Origin: Stromatinia cepivora
Taxonomy: Eukaryota; Ascomycota; Leotiomycetes; Helotiales; Sclerotiniaceae
Direction of reading: 5' to 3'
DNA length: 64,000 nt
NCBI GenBank assembly: GCA_014898415.1
Contig: RCTD01000021.1
Span: forward strand, 310,001 to 374,000
The notes beneath the pieces were generated by a model. It did not search any database. It was not told where the DNA came from and worked only from the letters and a program-made list of their open reading frames with translations. Position numbers and translations under genes: made by a program. Position 1 is the stretch's first letter; each line of letters begins with the position of its first letter. Shown piece after piece: positions 45,990-57,180 of this stretch.

Positions 45990-48460
45990 AATAATTGAAG
46001 TAATATTTATACTTGAAAAATAAATATCAAGTTCAAAGAATCTGGGATTCAATTAATTCAGAGAACGATCTATTTGTTTCTATATCAACGATATCCATTC
46101 CAAGTTTCGATCTAATGAATAAGTTTATTTATACTCAGGTTGATTAATTTTCAATCAAATTATTTGTTTTATTTTTCGTTATCGATTTCCAAATTAAATA
46201 TAATCAAAAGAAACAAATTCAATATCAAAAGGAATTCTTAGAATATCTTATAGTGATCCAATTTAGAGAAGATGTTAATAGAAATATAAAGATAAAAGAT
46301 TTTGATGGTAATATATTGGGATTTATTCTTAATAGATTTATTGTTTTATTCTTAATTATTTTTTAAGAAATCTTTTCCAAACTTATTTTTTTTCAATTGG
46401 AGTATCGATATCGATAATAAGAATATATATAGAATTATAAAGTTTTTAGGGACGTTTATGAGTAAATCGAATTGTTAATTGATTAAGTATACCTTATAAA
46501 GCTATCCATTTTTAATCAGGGTATTATAGTTCTTTTATTTAAGATGATTATCAATGTATTCAAAAAGAAATTCGTATTTATAGTAATTATTATCAAGCTC
46601 GCAGTATTACAAGAATATCGATCTGTTTTAGTGTAAACTTCACTTAATAAAATCAATCCTGTTAAATGGCACAGAGATTGGATTATAATCTACATTAAAG
46701 CTTTTGTATATGAGATTATTAAAATATAAGATGAAATCGTTATTAATACTTTTCTATAAATTGTTGATATCAGGATACTCCTAATCTAGGCAAATATTAT
46801 GATTATATAAATCGAAATAAATAATCAGTTCGGATTATTCAATTTCTTATTTAAACAATTCAGAGATATTTTTGAAGGATTAATCTTCCAGGATTCTATT
46901 TCCTCAAAAACTAAAAAAGGAGTATATTCTATATTTATTTTTTTTTAAAATGATAAAAAATCTAAAAAAAATAAAAAGAGTATCAATTCTGAAAACAATC
47001 AAAAGATTAAAAAGATTTGGAAATATCCTTGCAGAATCGAATCTGAATGGAATAATGGAATTGATTATAATTACACTGTATACAATTATAAAGCTATAGA
47101 ATTAACGTTCATTGGAAGGATCAATCCATTGCTCAAAAAGATATTCAGCGAAAATGAGCTATAAGTAATTAGGGATCGAACAAGATTGCATTCATAAAAA
47201 CAGTTTCATTTTAATTGAATCAAAAGGAAATGAATAAAAGATTCTATTGATTCTTCAGGATCTTTAATCAATGTTACTATTTTGGATATTCGATACAATC
47301 AATCAAAAGTATACTCTACAATAATAAAAATATATTATCTGTTTAATAATATTTTACTCAATAATTGTGGTATTATATATATCATGAACAATATATCTTT
47401 ATTGGATAATCATCAATATTGACCATCCGATCCCAATGATCTTATAGAAGCAGGTACTTCCAGTTTCCAAGTTTTAGGATACAGGGTTTGTATTATCAAA
47501 AGGATCATCAAAAGAGAAGGTTATTTTAATAATGATTTAATCTTGAACAATATAGTATTCATCCCTGGTTTTCATATTAATATCGTTTCGGAGGCTCGAT
47601 TAGAGAAAATTGGCCTATAGTTTTCAGGATATAACTGTACTTTTCATAAAGGAGATTACACAAATAGTATAATAATTATTCAATACACTCATACTGAAAA
47701 TCTTGTATTCTTAGAATACAAATTGCTTTCTACTTATTCGAATATTCTTTTATTTATTCCCATAAACAACCCTTCTATAATATATCCAACAATAAACAGA
47801 AAAATAAACAAAGCATTCCATCGTTCTCACGATCTATTTCTCCCAAGAAAAGATACGAATGAAATATAATATAAACGTTTTGGGTATCTAGAAAAGGAAG
47901 TTTTTGAATATTTAGTATTTGCAATACAAAACATCAAAATAAAAGGTATCATTCGTTCCAATTGCATCGATTACATTCGCATTTATACAAAACAAATCAT
48001 TTCTTGTACTCCAAATGATCATCAATCACCTCAGCCTTTTTACAAAATTCAATAGAATCTTTTTGATTTCAATAAAGGGTATAACAATATATCATAACTT
48101 TTATTGATCAAAGAAATATACTATAATAAAATCTTTTCATATCCAATCTACTACAAAATATATAATGAAGTATTTGTAATTATTCAAAGCTTTATAATCT
48201 GGGTTCACCATAAATACAATTTAGCGATTGTAATGATCAAGCAGGATAATGATATATCTGTTATTGGAGTTATAGAAACAATGTTATTTGAAAAATGGAT
48301 CAAACAAAAAAGTATCGAATTCGAATTATCCTTATCTCATATATATAAACCCAATAAAGGATCAAAACGTATAGAACAAAAAATAGTTACAAAACAAATA
48401 AAAATGCGGATCACAATAGATTTACTGGATAAATTATAAATGGAAATAATACAAACTGCT
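45990..48460 (+). pseudogene. Copia-2 gag, protease and integrase (broken)
   Basis: Gag is readable near 46.0-46.3 kb and a C...W...Y zinc-knuckle-like segment near 47.03-47.08 kb (P-C-R-I-E-S-E-W-N-N). The protease neighbourhood is at 47385-47630 (P-S-D-P-N-D-L-I-E-A-G...I-P-G-F-H-I-N-I-V-S-E-A). GAG-pre-integrase begins near 47.9 kb (G-Y-L-E-K-E-V-F-E-Y-L-V-F-A). The integrase open frame 48104-48439 contains W-V-H-H-K-Y-N-L-A-I-V-M-I-K-Q-D-N-D and L-S-L-S-H-I-Y-K-P-N-K-G-S-K-R. Stops interrupt between the pieces. Confidence 0.85.
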
Positions 48461-50249
48461 ATTTATCTATATAATATAAATCCTTTGAAAATTAAATCCT
48501 TCAAATCGTTTAATGAAATATTCGATACATAGTTCTATAATTATTTTCGCAAAGATAATCCCCTACTCACAAAAAAAATATCTAACGATCTTTGTCCTAA
48601 CTGAAATGGAATTTATAGGTATGGATACCGAACTTATTTTTTGGATAAAAACAGAGAAGCTGGAATTAATAAGAAATGATATAAAATCAATCTTCGAGTA
48701 TATATTAGGTATTTAGTAAACTATATCCCAGGCACATTGATTTATCGTATATGGATACCCAAGCTTGATAAAGTTATTGTTATTTGAAATATAACGTTCA
48801 ATAAGGAATTCATTTATTGTATGGATTCTATCAATCGAATAATCGATATTCATATTACAGAAGAGCTTAAATAGTTTGTTAAAGCCTTTAATCTATAAGA
48901 TTATATCGAATTGGACGGGACGATTATTCAAAATGAGGATAATTATAAGGATTTTATTCATTTACCTATTTTTATGAATCGAAAAGCCCTTGATTCATCT
49001 ATCAAATATATTTCAGATTTACTATTTATAAACGAATTGATCTTGGGGGTAGATATAAATCTGAAGGATGATAATGGGAATAAAGAAATCGATCTAGAAT
49101 TATCCAATTTATTTAATCCTTTAGGTGATAAGGATAAAATATATAATGAAGATATATAAACATTAATCGATTTTTTTATTGAAGAAACTGAAGAAATCGA
49201 TTCTTTCATTAAAAAACAACCATATTTTATAAATAAAGATATTAATACTGTTCAAAAAGATGTCTATAATAATAATACAGATCCCGATTTTATTGAATAT
49301 ATTAATATAAAGAATATAAAGTATAAGCTTATTGATTGTATTATTAAAGTTCTTTGCGATATATATAAAAATGATTTAGAGATCATTCCAATCGATCAAT
49401 TTCAATATTCCAAAAGGAAATATATATATTAGAATAATCAATCAGAATATTCCGTAAAAGAAATTCAGTCATTATAAAGATTACCGTATTCTATGTATTT
49501 ATTTGATCGATTTATAAAGAATTCGCAGATTTATAATCTTAAATAGATATCTAAAAGAGTTCATATTATAAGGATTGAAATACCCAGGGTTCAGATCAAT
49601 CCGTTTAAGTTTCAATTATATAACTATTATTCGAAGTTATCTTTCTTTTAGGAATCATTTGACTTTTGCATCCCAAAGTAATTAGTATATATATAAAGGC
49701 AATTATATATATAATAATATTATTAAGGAAACAATCCTAATACTGAATTCTATATAGGAATTATTATATCTCAAAGAATAGATTTAATAGAATTATTCCG
49801 TTTAAACAATTTTCATTTTATATTTTAACTTGATCAATAAAGAATAGATAATATAAAGGAGTATTCCTAATTTGTAATAATTTATAATATAATTATTGCT
49901 AAAATTAAAGTAAAACCATTATTGCCTTCTATTTGATCTACAATCAATGGATTATAAACAATATTACTTTTTCGAATTCATATATTTGTAATTCCAAAAT
50001 TACTTTATTTTTATTATCAATTAGAAAATCATCAAATGGGATATTGGTTTAAATAGGACTGCGATTTTGAGATTAATAATCTTAAGGCTAGGAAAACCTA
50101 ACGTGAAATCGATTCTGGATCGAAACCTTCAAAACCGATCCCTTTTCAATAAGTATTTATATATAAATATGATGATCAAGGTTTAATCATTTGTTGTTGT
50201 TTATGTTTAGTAGTACAAAAAGATCTCCAGACTAAAAGTACTATTGAGA

Positions 50250-51570
50250 TTATTTATACTACTACATTAGCAGGTTGATCATTCCGAATTGTAATAATAA
50301 TTGTTGCTAAATATAATCTTGAAACAAAGCAATATGATGTAATCAATATTTTCATCAATACTCTATACAATCCTTTCAGTATTCCAATTGTATACTATCT
50401 ATTTGATGGATATAAAATCCTAAACAAAAATATTATAATTGATCGAATTTTGTATAATCTATAAGATTCCCTAATTATATAGTTTAGGGATTTCATTCAA
50501 ATGTTTAAGAAACTAGGATTGATATAATATAAAAAGAAATTATATTTATATATTAATCCAAAGTATATTATTATAATTTTTTTCTTTGTAGACAATGTTC
50601 AAATCATTTATTATAAGAAAAACGAATCAATTGTCATAAAGATCATTAAGGGAATCAAAGCTGTATATAAACTATAAGATCTGAAAAACATTAAATGGTT
50701 TCTGGGTATATATATACTTTGTAATCGATTCAAGAAAAAGTTGTGATTAGTTTATAATATATATATATTGAGAAGATTGCTAAGAAATTCAAAGCAACAA
50801 ACGGGATAGTAAGTATACCATTCCCGATAATAGTATTTCGGAAAAATCAGGGTTAAGTTCCTATATATATTATAAAAATATATTAAAAGAAAATGGGCTC
50901 AGTATTATATACTGTAATCATTATAAGAATGGATATGTCATTCGTTGTTTTACAATTGAATCATTATTTGATCAATTCATTGAACGATTATATAAAAGTT
51001 GTCGATTATTATTTACAATATCTATGGAATACAAGGTATCTCGCGATCCAATATAATGATGATCAAATATTATAATTTCTTGTTTTTTCAGATACTTCTT
51101 TTATGAATGATCCAGATACTCGTTGATCATCCTAAGAATACATTATATCCTTTTTCGATAGTTTAATTATATAGAAAGCATCCAAACAAGATATTATGAT
51201 CACCTCGATTATTGAAATAGAATTTCTCAAAATTGAACGTATATCAAAAGAAATCATAATAATCTTATATTTCTTAAAAGAGATCGATCTAATAGTAAAA
51301 GAATCTGTAACGATTTTTTGCAACAATCAGCAAATGATTAGATTGATGGTTGGTGAGAACGAATAAATCATTACAAAATTATATTATATCGATATCCAAA
51401 ATATATAGTTATATTAAGAATATTCAAAAGGGAATTTTTATATAATCTATTTATTGATTATCGATATGATTGTTGATGGGCTTATCAAGAATTTTACAAA
51501 ATAAAAATTCGAATATTTCTGATTCCTTTTCAATTTATAAGATATAAATAATAGAATTATAGAATTTGAA
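50250..51570 (+). pseudogene. Copia-2 reverse transcriptase and RNase H (broken)
   Basis: F-F-V-D-N-V-Q-I-I-Y at about 50.58 kb is the mutated F/YVDD box. L-K-N-I-K-W-F-L-G-I-Y-I follows. The 50893-51075 frame reads G-S-V-L-Y-T-V-I-I-I-R-M-D-M-S-F, then Y-L-Q-Y-L-W-N-T-R-Y-L-A-I. RNase H shows S-D-T-S-F-M-N-D-P-D, W/I-K-A-S-K-Q-D-I and E-I-E-F-L, F-C-N-N-Q-Q-M-I-R-L. Pol ends near 51570. Confidence 0.87.
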
Positions 51571-51729
51571 TAACAATGATCATAAAGTTTGAGTAACGAT
51601 AATCTGGAGTTCGTATTTCTTCTTTTTGATGTAGATGGAATGAATCCTATTTGGTATTTTAGATTATTATATTTTTCTATAATGCACTTCAATTTGTATA
51701 CTTTATATTCATCGGAAAACAAAGAACAA

Positions 51730-53082
51730 TTAAGGCCGATCATTTCTCTGCTTTTCATTTTCTTGTTTTCGAAGAAGAATAAGCTTTTTTCTAAACTTAA
51801 TAATTTGAAGTTCAAGTAAAAGAACCTTTGGATTATCTGTAATAGTCAAGGAATAAGGAATAACTGGAGCAACCGGAGCTATTGGTATTATTGATACTAT
51901 AGGAGCTAAGGGACTATTCCTTTTTTCCTTTTTCTTTGGATGTACCATTTATTCTTTCCTCCTTTTTTTTTTCATTATTCTTTTTTTCTTATCTTTATTA
52001 TCGCTTTCCGAAATTACAATATACTTTTTCTGCTTGATCTTTCGAGGATTCTGGTGAGTAATATAACGAGGAGAAGAAGAACAATGATACAGGGATGAAA
52101 GAACAATTTCTCTTTTCTTCTCGATCTCCAGTATCACCTTCATTGCAATTCTATATCCCTGTTTGGATTATATAATTAATGATCAATATATTATGAAGAT
52201 AAAGGGTGAATGAAGAATTTACTTTTGAATTTTGTTGATGAACAATAATATAATAATTTACTAAAGAATGAAGGAAAGCCAGCAAAGGAGTATATAGATG
52301 AATACCACAATTCCAATACTAATGATTATTCGGCTTGGAAGAATCAACAAAGTATTCGTTATAGAAATTATATCTTCCAGCGATCAACGATTTTATATAT
52401 CAAATATATAGATGATCGTTCTTTTTCCTATGATTCCCTTTATCTTTTGTTTTGATTGAAGAACCAGTAACTTTTGATGATCTTTTTTTTCTTTCTTTTT
52501 CATTTAATTTATCATTCAAAAAATCTGGCGCCGAAGGATCGAATAGATTATCATTATCAAATGAAGAAATACTCTCTTTTTTCTCTTCTTTATTGAGTGA
52601 TCTTTATTTCGATAATTACAAATATAGGATTAATAAAATCTTTCAATCATACAATAGAATTCAAGAATGAAATCTATCTCCAAATTACTATTTGAATCTA
52701 TAATTGGTAATTGATTATAACGAATAGTAGTTCCTTCGATAGAAGGGAGCGGTTTCTGAAATAAATGATGGTGTATCATTCTAGAAGCAGATTTAATTAA
52801 ATTATATTCCTAGAGATCGATATCTTGGTTTATTATCTACATTGAATTCATTAATTCTTTTTGTTCGATTTGTTGATCCTTCGAAGGAGTATTGGGATCT
52901 TCTCTTATATTCGATTCTTTTAAAGCTTTCTTTTTAGCTGTTGTTTGCTTAATACAATTGAGATTCGTTTGTTTAGCTTTCTTAAACCCCGAAATCTTAG
53001 GTATGATAATAATCAATAAGAATTTGATTAAGATAAAAACGAAAATACAAAAAGGGGATCTATATATCTTTAAAAAATTCAT
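51730..53082 (-). pseudogene. Copia-2 antisense ORF, copy III (most complete copy)
   Basis: Reading the minus strand from ATG at 53082 toward 51730 gives an almost continuous protein of roughly 450 codons, interrupted by a few stops and frame changes. Open segments are 53082-52837, about 52790-52400 (R-Y-N-Q-L-P-I-I-D-S-N-S-N-L-E-I-D-F; H-L-Y-I-stop-Y-I-K-S-L-I-A-G-R-Y-N-F-Y-N), 52143-51949 and 51948-51730. It starts about 370 bp inside the 3' LTR and ends about 160 bp before the end of pol, on the opposite strand. Corresponding pieces occur in copies I and II. It is Lys/Ser/Asn-rich with no recognised domain. Its function is unknown; it is separate from the sense-strand gag. Confidence 0.65.
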
Positions 53083-53450
53083 TTATTTTATTTCGTTATT
53101 ATGATCAATATATTATAATCTAGTAACTATATGTATTCTCAATTGTTACATTGCAGGATCAATTAATTATTTGTATTCTCCCAACAGAAAACTTTCTTTT
53201 TATTATTCAAATCTTGATTTTGAAGAATATTGTAGGTAATAAATCGAAGATCAAAAAAAATTTGTGATTTATATATATTCAAATTTTTCTTTATTCTAAG
53301 AATACCAAAATCATTTCAGGTTTATATATTACACTAATCCTTGGTTGATGTTTGCTTATAATCGCTTTATATATTCATTCATGAATTATATGAATTGCTA
53401 TTTTCTATATCTTTCCATTTATTTCAGATCGCCTTCTGATCTGAGGAATA

Positions 53451-53759
53451 TATCACGGAAAGCTTTGCAATCCTCTATATCTTATAAAGGATCAAAGTGT
53501 ATACTTTTTAATCAAAATGAAGGATCTATTAGCCTTTATTAATCCATTAATTGATAAGGTGATCCTAATATACTAATAAATAAAGATCTAGTTTAATTAA
53601 GGTGTATATCGACTAGATAATCATTCATTTGTTCTATATATACAGCTTTTGATTCATATAATCAAGGGCAAGTCATTCAATTCTTTTACTCTACCAATCA
53701 CGTGTACCACTTATTCAACGATCCCTGAAAGTGCTGTGTAATCATACTATCCCGTAATA
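53451..53759 (+). repeat. Copia-2 copy III 3' LTR
   Basis: 309 bp, TATCACGGAAAGC...CCCGTAATA. CTGAGGAA lies just upstream as a polypurine tract, and the TSD ATATA follows. Confidence 0.92.
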
Positions 53760-54119
53760 ATATACTAATATTCGAAATATATAGAATAATAATAGAAATA
53801 GATATCGGTCTTACAATACAATCTACCTTATAAATTGTTACTTCACAATTCGATATCCTTGATATCCCAATTGTTGTATATATTGATTTATATTCGCTAT
53901 ACAAATGTTTTATTAAACTAGATATAATAAAAGAGAAAAGATTGATGATCGATATCATAGTATTTCGGCAATTATACGAACAAAAAGAATTAACAAAAGT
54001 GAAATAGATCAATAGATTCGATAATATTGTTGATACAATAACAAAAGCTAATCCTAATAATAGTTTAGAAAAGTTTATTGATATGAATACTCTCAAAGTA
54101 TATATAAAAGAATGAATAA
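53760..54119 (+). pseudogene. Copia-3 RNase H, C-terminal part after the nested insertion
   Basis: Resumes the frame cut at 43816: I-V-T-S-Q-F-D-I-L-D-I-P-I-V-V-Y-I-D, K-E-K-R-L-M-I-D-I-I, then I-T-K-A-N-P-N-N-S-L-E-K-F-I-D and T-L-K-V-Y. This matches the end of fungal copia RNase H. Pol stops near 54119. Confidence 0.85.
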
Positions 54120-54297
54120 AACAAGAAATTCATACAAAGGTCGATTAAACCTTTGTATAAACCAAAATTGATATAAGAATACAATATTAATCATTTTTAT
54201 ATTTCATATTTTATTTTCAAAAATTGCAAAAAGAAAACTTTTTATTCTGATTTTATTTTCTAAATCAAAAAACAAAAATATTTAAATATTATATGAA

Positions 54298-54828
54298 TCA
54301 ATCAATAACAAAAAGCTCCTCTACAAAACCAGAATCAAATAAGAAAGACTTCTTTATTGAAGAAGAAGAAATAGAACTCCAATTGGAAGAAACATAAAAA
54401 AGAGAAGATGGATTAGATCGGCCGATAGAACCAGTACACGGACGATCTGAATATACACAACGAATCCCATAATTGTACTATTTATAATTCTTATAATTGT
54501 TTCCGAAATACCCTTTTACATAATAGTATTCAGGGAAAGAAATCAGCCCTTGACGATAACATTCTTCATAAGATCTTTCAATCAAAATACTCTGATTTTG
54601 TATCAAAAGATTATTGATATATAAAGTATATATCAATTGTACTTGAATAGATGTAATACGATTTCGTATAAATGAAATAGGATATCCCGGCATGATCAGA
54701 ACAGCGAATTGAAAAGCGTTGTAACAATAGAGAATAAGCTTTCTATTATTGATCGGGAGAATAGGATTTTGATTCGATTGGGTCAAAGTATTCGCAGTAT
54801 TGTACAATTGAAGAGCTTTATTATACAA
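54298..54828 (-). pseudogene. Copia-3 antisense ORF
   Basis: The minus-strand frame 54828-54478 is open for 116 codons (Y-N-K-A-L-Q-L-Y-N-T-A-N-T-L...M-P-G-Y-P-I-S-F-I...G-Y-F-G-N-N-Y-K-N-Y-K). It ends at TAG, a stop one C-to-T change from CAG. Beyond it the same frame stays open for 59 more codons to TGA at 54298-54300 (R-C-V-Y-S-D-R-P-C-T-G-S-I-G-R-S). Upstream of 54828, reading continues through several transition-type stops toward 55 kb. It lies between the end of pol and the 3' LTR, opposite to pol, in the same place as the Copia-2 antisense ORF but without visible similarity to it. Confidence 0.6.
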
Positions 54829-55224
54829 AGAATCAGTATGTTACGAATAATGCAAGTTTTATAGTAAATACGGGATAAGATCTCAATACAATCAATTGCT
54901 CTATAATTAATATGAAATATACATTTTCGAGAATTCGGCAAATATGACCTTCAGTAGCTCTATAGCCGTCAATACGATCCCGAAATCAGAAATATCGGCC
55001 AAATCGATCGAGAAATATATACGGGATGGAAAACTTCTGTTTCGATGAAATTGAAGGATGCAAATATTGAATGTTTGATTGATTTGGGGAAAGAATTCAC
55101 TATACTTATTTGAATAGAAAATAGATATAAGGATCGAATTAAATGATTAGGTAGCTATCTATATTCCAATAATTAATTTGATTTGTATATATAGTATTTT
55201 GTATGAAAAAGAAAGTTAAGTCTA

Positions 55225-55410
55225 TATTGGAATATATGATTAACGAAATATGTAATATTATTATATATTTCCCCCATATTGTAAGTGGGATGGCAGTGTT
55301 TATATAGATTAATAGAATTCTGTTATACAAAGGGGTTAGATAGAATAATAGAACCATCTTTACCCTATACGCGTTTTGTGTATACACCCCCTTACGAAGT
55401 CTGTCCAACA
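55225..55410 (+). repeat. Copia-3 3' LTR
   Basis: 186 bp, TATTGGAATATATGAT...TGTCCAACA, partner of 38635-38820. The first half is heavily mutated, the second half nearly identical. Confidence 0.93.
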
Positions 55411-56025
55411 GTTTTGTTTTTGAATTCTATTATATAATTGAAAGGTTTTATTAATCCTATACTTACAATTATTGAGGCAAAAATTATTCGATAAAGAAAA
55501 AAAAAGAAGGAAGATTTCTTTATCTAATAACGATAACAATTCATTCGATTCTTTAATATCGGATTTTTTGGATAATGAATTAGATGAAGAAGAAAGAGAG
55601 AAAAAATCATTGAAAGTTATTGATTCTTTAATCAAAATAAAGGATAAAAAGAATTGTAAGGAAAAGAATAATCATTTATATATTCGATATATAAAATCAT
55701 TGATCACTAAGAGATATAATTTCTATAACAAATACTTTATTGATTTTTTCAAATCGAATAATCATCAATATTGGAATTTTAATACTCATCCATATACTTC
55801 CCTACCAGCTTTTCTTTATTCTTTAATAGATTATTATATTATTATTTATCAGCAAAATTCGAAAATAAATTCTTTGTTTACCCTCTATTTTTATAGTATA
55901 TTGATCATTGGTTATATAATCCAAATAGAGATATAATATTGTAATAAAAATGATATTGGAAATTTAAAAGAAAAAAGAAATTATTCCTTCGCCTTTATAT
56001 TATTGTTTCCCTTCTCCTCATTATA
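55411..56025 (+). pseudogene. Copia-2 antisense ORF, copy II, second part
   Basis: The plus-strand frame 55472-55936 (154 codons open) includes H-L-Y-I-R-Y-I-K-S-L-I-T-K-R-Y-N-F-Y-N, H-Q-Y-W-N-F-N-T-H-P-Y-T-S-L and Y-Q-Q-N-S-K-I-N-S-L-F-T-L-Y. It is the longest uninterrupted stretch of this antisense protein. The N-terminal portion lies before the Copia-3 insertion at about 38.45-38.63 kb. Confidence 0.7.
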
Positions 56026-56812
56026 AGTCTAGTACCCTACTTTCCGGCCACCCCTAATTCCGGCCACCCTTTTACACCAAAAATCATGATTTTCATCTAT
56101 TAATAATTCAACAATAAAATTTGAATTATAGATTCTTTATATAATTATAAATGAATTCTGAAAATTTTAGATTTTCAATAATTGATTTCATTGAAATTTA
56201 TAAGTTTAAACTTTTCAATTTTCAATTTGTATAGGATTTATATATAAATTTAAAAAATTATTAAAACTTAAAATAACTTTTCAACAAAAATAATTAAAAA
56301 TAAGTTATAAATTTTTTTAGGATTTTTGAATCAAAATCTATCAAATAAATCAAATCAAAAAATATTTTTTTTCAGAAATTCTTTTAATTAAAATATCATG
56401 ATTTTTAATCCCTGTAAAATCTAAAAACTTTAATAAAAATTTTCTTATATATTTTAAAATTTGAAATCTTGATCTATTTGATCAATTACAATTTAAATAT
56501 TCTAAAAAAACTTATAGTTTATTTTTAGTAATTTTTATTGAAAAGTTATTTCAAGTTTTAATAATTTTCAAATTTGTATATAAATCGTATATAAATTGAA
56601 AATCGAAATTTCAACTTTCAAGATCTCGATCAATAAAATTGCGAAAAATCTGAAATTTTCAGAATTTATTTATAATTATATAAAGAATCTATAATTCAAA
56701 TTTTATCAAATAATATTCATTAATTGTTGAATTATTAATAGATGAAAATCATGATTTTTGGTGTAAAAGGGTGGCCGGAATTAGGGGTGGCCGGAAAGTA
56801 GGGTACTAGACT
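56026..56812. mobile_element. Palindromic (foldback) MITE with long terminal inverted repeats
   Basis: 787 bp. The left end AGTCTAGTACCCTACTTTCC is repeated exactly in reverse complement at the right end, and the first ~85 bases match perfectly. Similarity continues inward with small indels for more than 300 bases on each side, so the whole element is nearly one hairpin. TA flanks both ends (56024-56025, 56813-56814), as for Tc1/mariner-type insertion. No transposase is encoded. Confidence 0.88.
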
Positions 56813-56814
56813 TA

Positions 56815-57180
56815 ATATCTAATATTCAATAATAATCTAATACAATCAAAAGAATAAACAACAAGATTAAGAAATTCTGAACTGAAAAATAAATAGCAGA
56901 TATATTCAATCAAAGGAACAATCTAAACATAATTCCAATCCATAAACTATCAATCAATTCAAAGATATAAATATAAAGAAAAAGAAACAATCGAATTACT
57001 GGATAAACAGGATTATTTATATTATTATAATTCGAAAACGAAATCTATATAATCCAATTATTTAATAGATCTATAATCTTTCGATTTATAATAATAAAAC
57101 TTTATATAATCGAAACAATAATACTAATAGAACTCATTGTATACATAAAACCCACTATAATAGAATAAACTCTTCAGAAA
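56815..57180. other. AT-rich stretch between MITE and Copia pol fragment
   Basis: No recognisable motif. It may be the 5' part of the plus-strand Copia fragment that follows. It does not continue the Copia-2 sequence seen left of the MITE. Confidence 0.4.

Larger units (their letters stand above)
43817..53759 (+). mobile_element. Copia-2 copy III: complete Ty1/copia element with TRIM-C in its 5' LTR
   Basis: 5' LTR 43817-45806 (309 bp after removing TRIM-C and its TSD) and 3' LTR 53451-53759 (309 bp), with a perfect 5-bp TSD, ATATA (43812-43816 and 53760-53764). Net length is about 8.26 kb. Plus-strand pol is readable throughout: gag zinc-knuckle region, protease, GAG-pre-integrase, integrase, reverse transcriptase and RNase H (about 46.0-51.57 kb). 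A 1.9-kb region carrying the antisense ORF follows before the 3' LTR. It is the best preserved copy of the family and is inserted into the Copia-3 RNase H. Confidence 0.92.
38635..55410 (+). mobile_element. Copia-3: Ty1/copia retrotransposon containing a nested Copia-2
   Basis: Two 186-bp LTRs (38635-38820 and 55225-55410) flanked by GTTT (or GTTTT, depending on one shared T). Removing Copia-2 copy III and one TSD leaves about 6.83 kb. Plus-strand order: LTR, gag/protease region (38821-41390), integrase (about 41400-41950), reverse transcriptase (about 42830-43400), RNase H (43560-43816, resuming at 53760-54119), an antisense-ORF region (54298 to about 55100), then the 3' LTR. It lies inside Copia-2 copy II, splitting that copy's antisense ORF. 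Confidence 0.9.
35741..56025 (-). mobile_element. Copia-2 copy II, RIP-degraded, host of nested elements
   Basis: A second minus-strand Copia-2: 3' LTR at 35741-36052, then antisense-ORF region 36053-36591, 38405-38634 and 55411-56025. It is interrupted by TRIM-B (36592-38404) and Copia-3 (38635-55410). The flank pieces align with copy I at 17461-18555 without a gap once the insertions are removed. After 56025 a palindromic MITE follows, and Copia-2 sequence is not picked up again, so the pol end of this copy is missing or outside the window. Confidence 0.78.
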
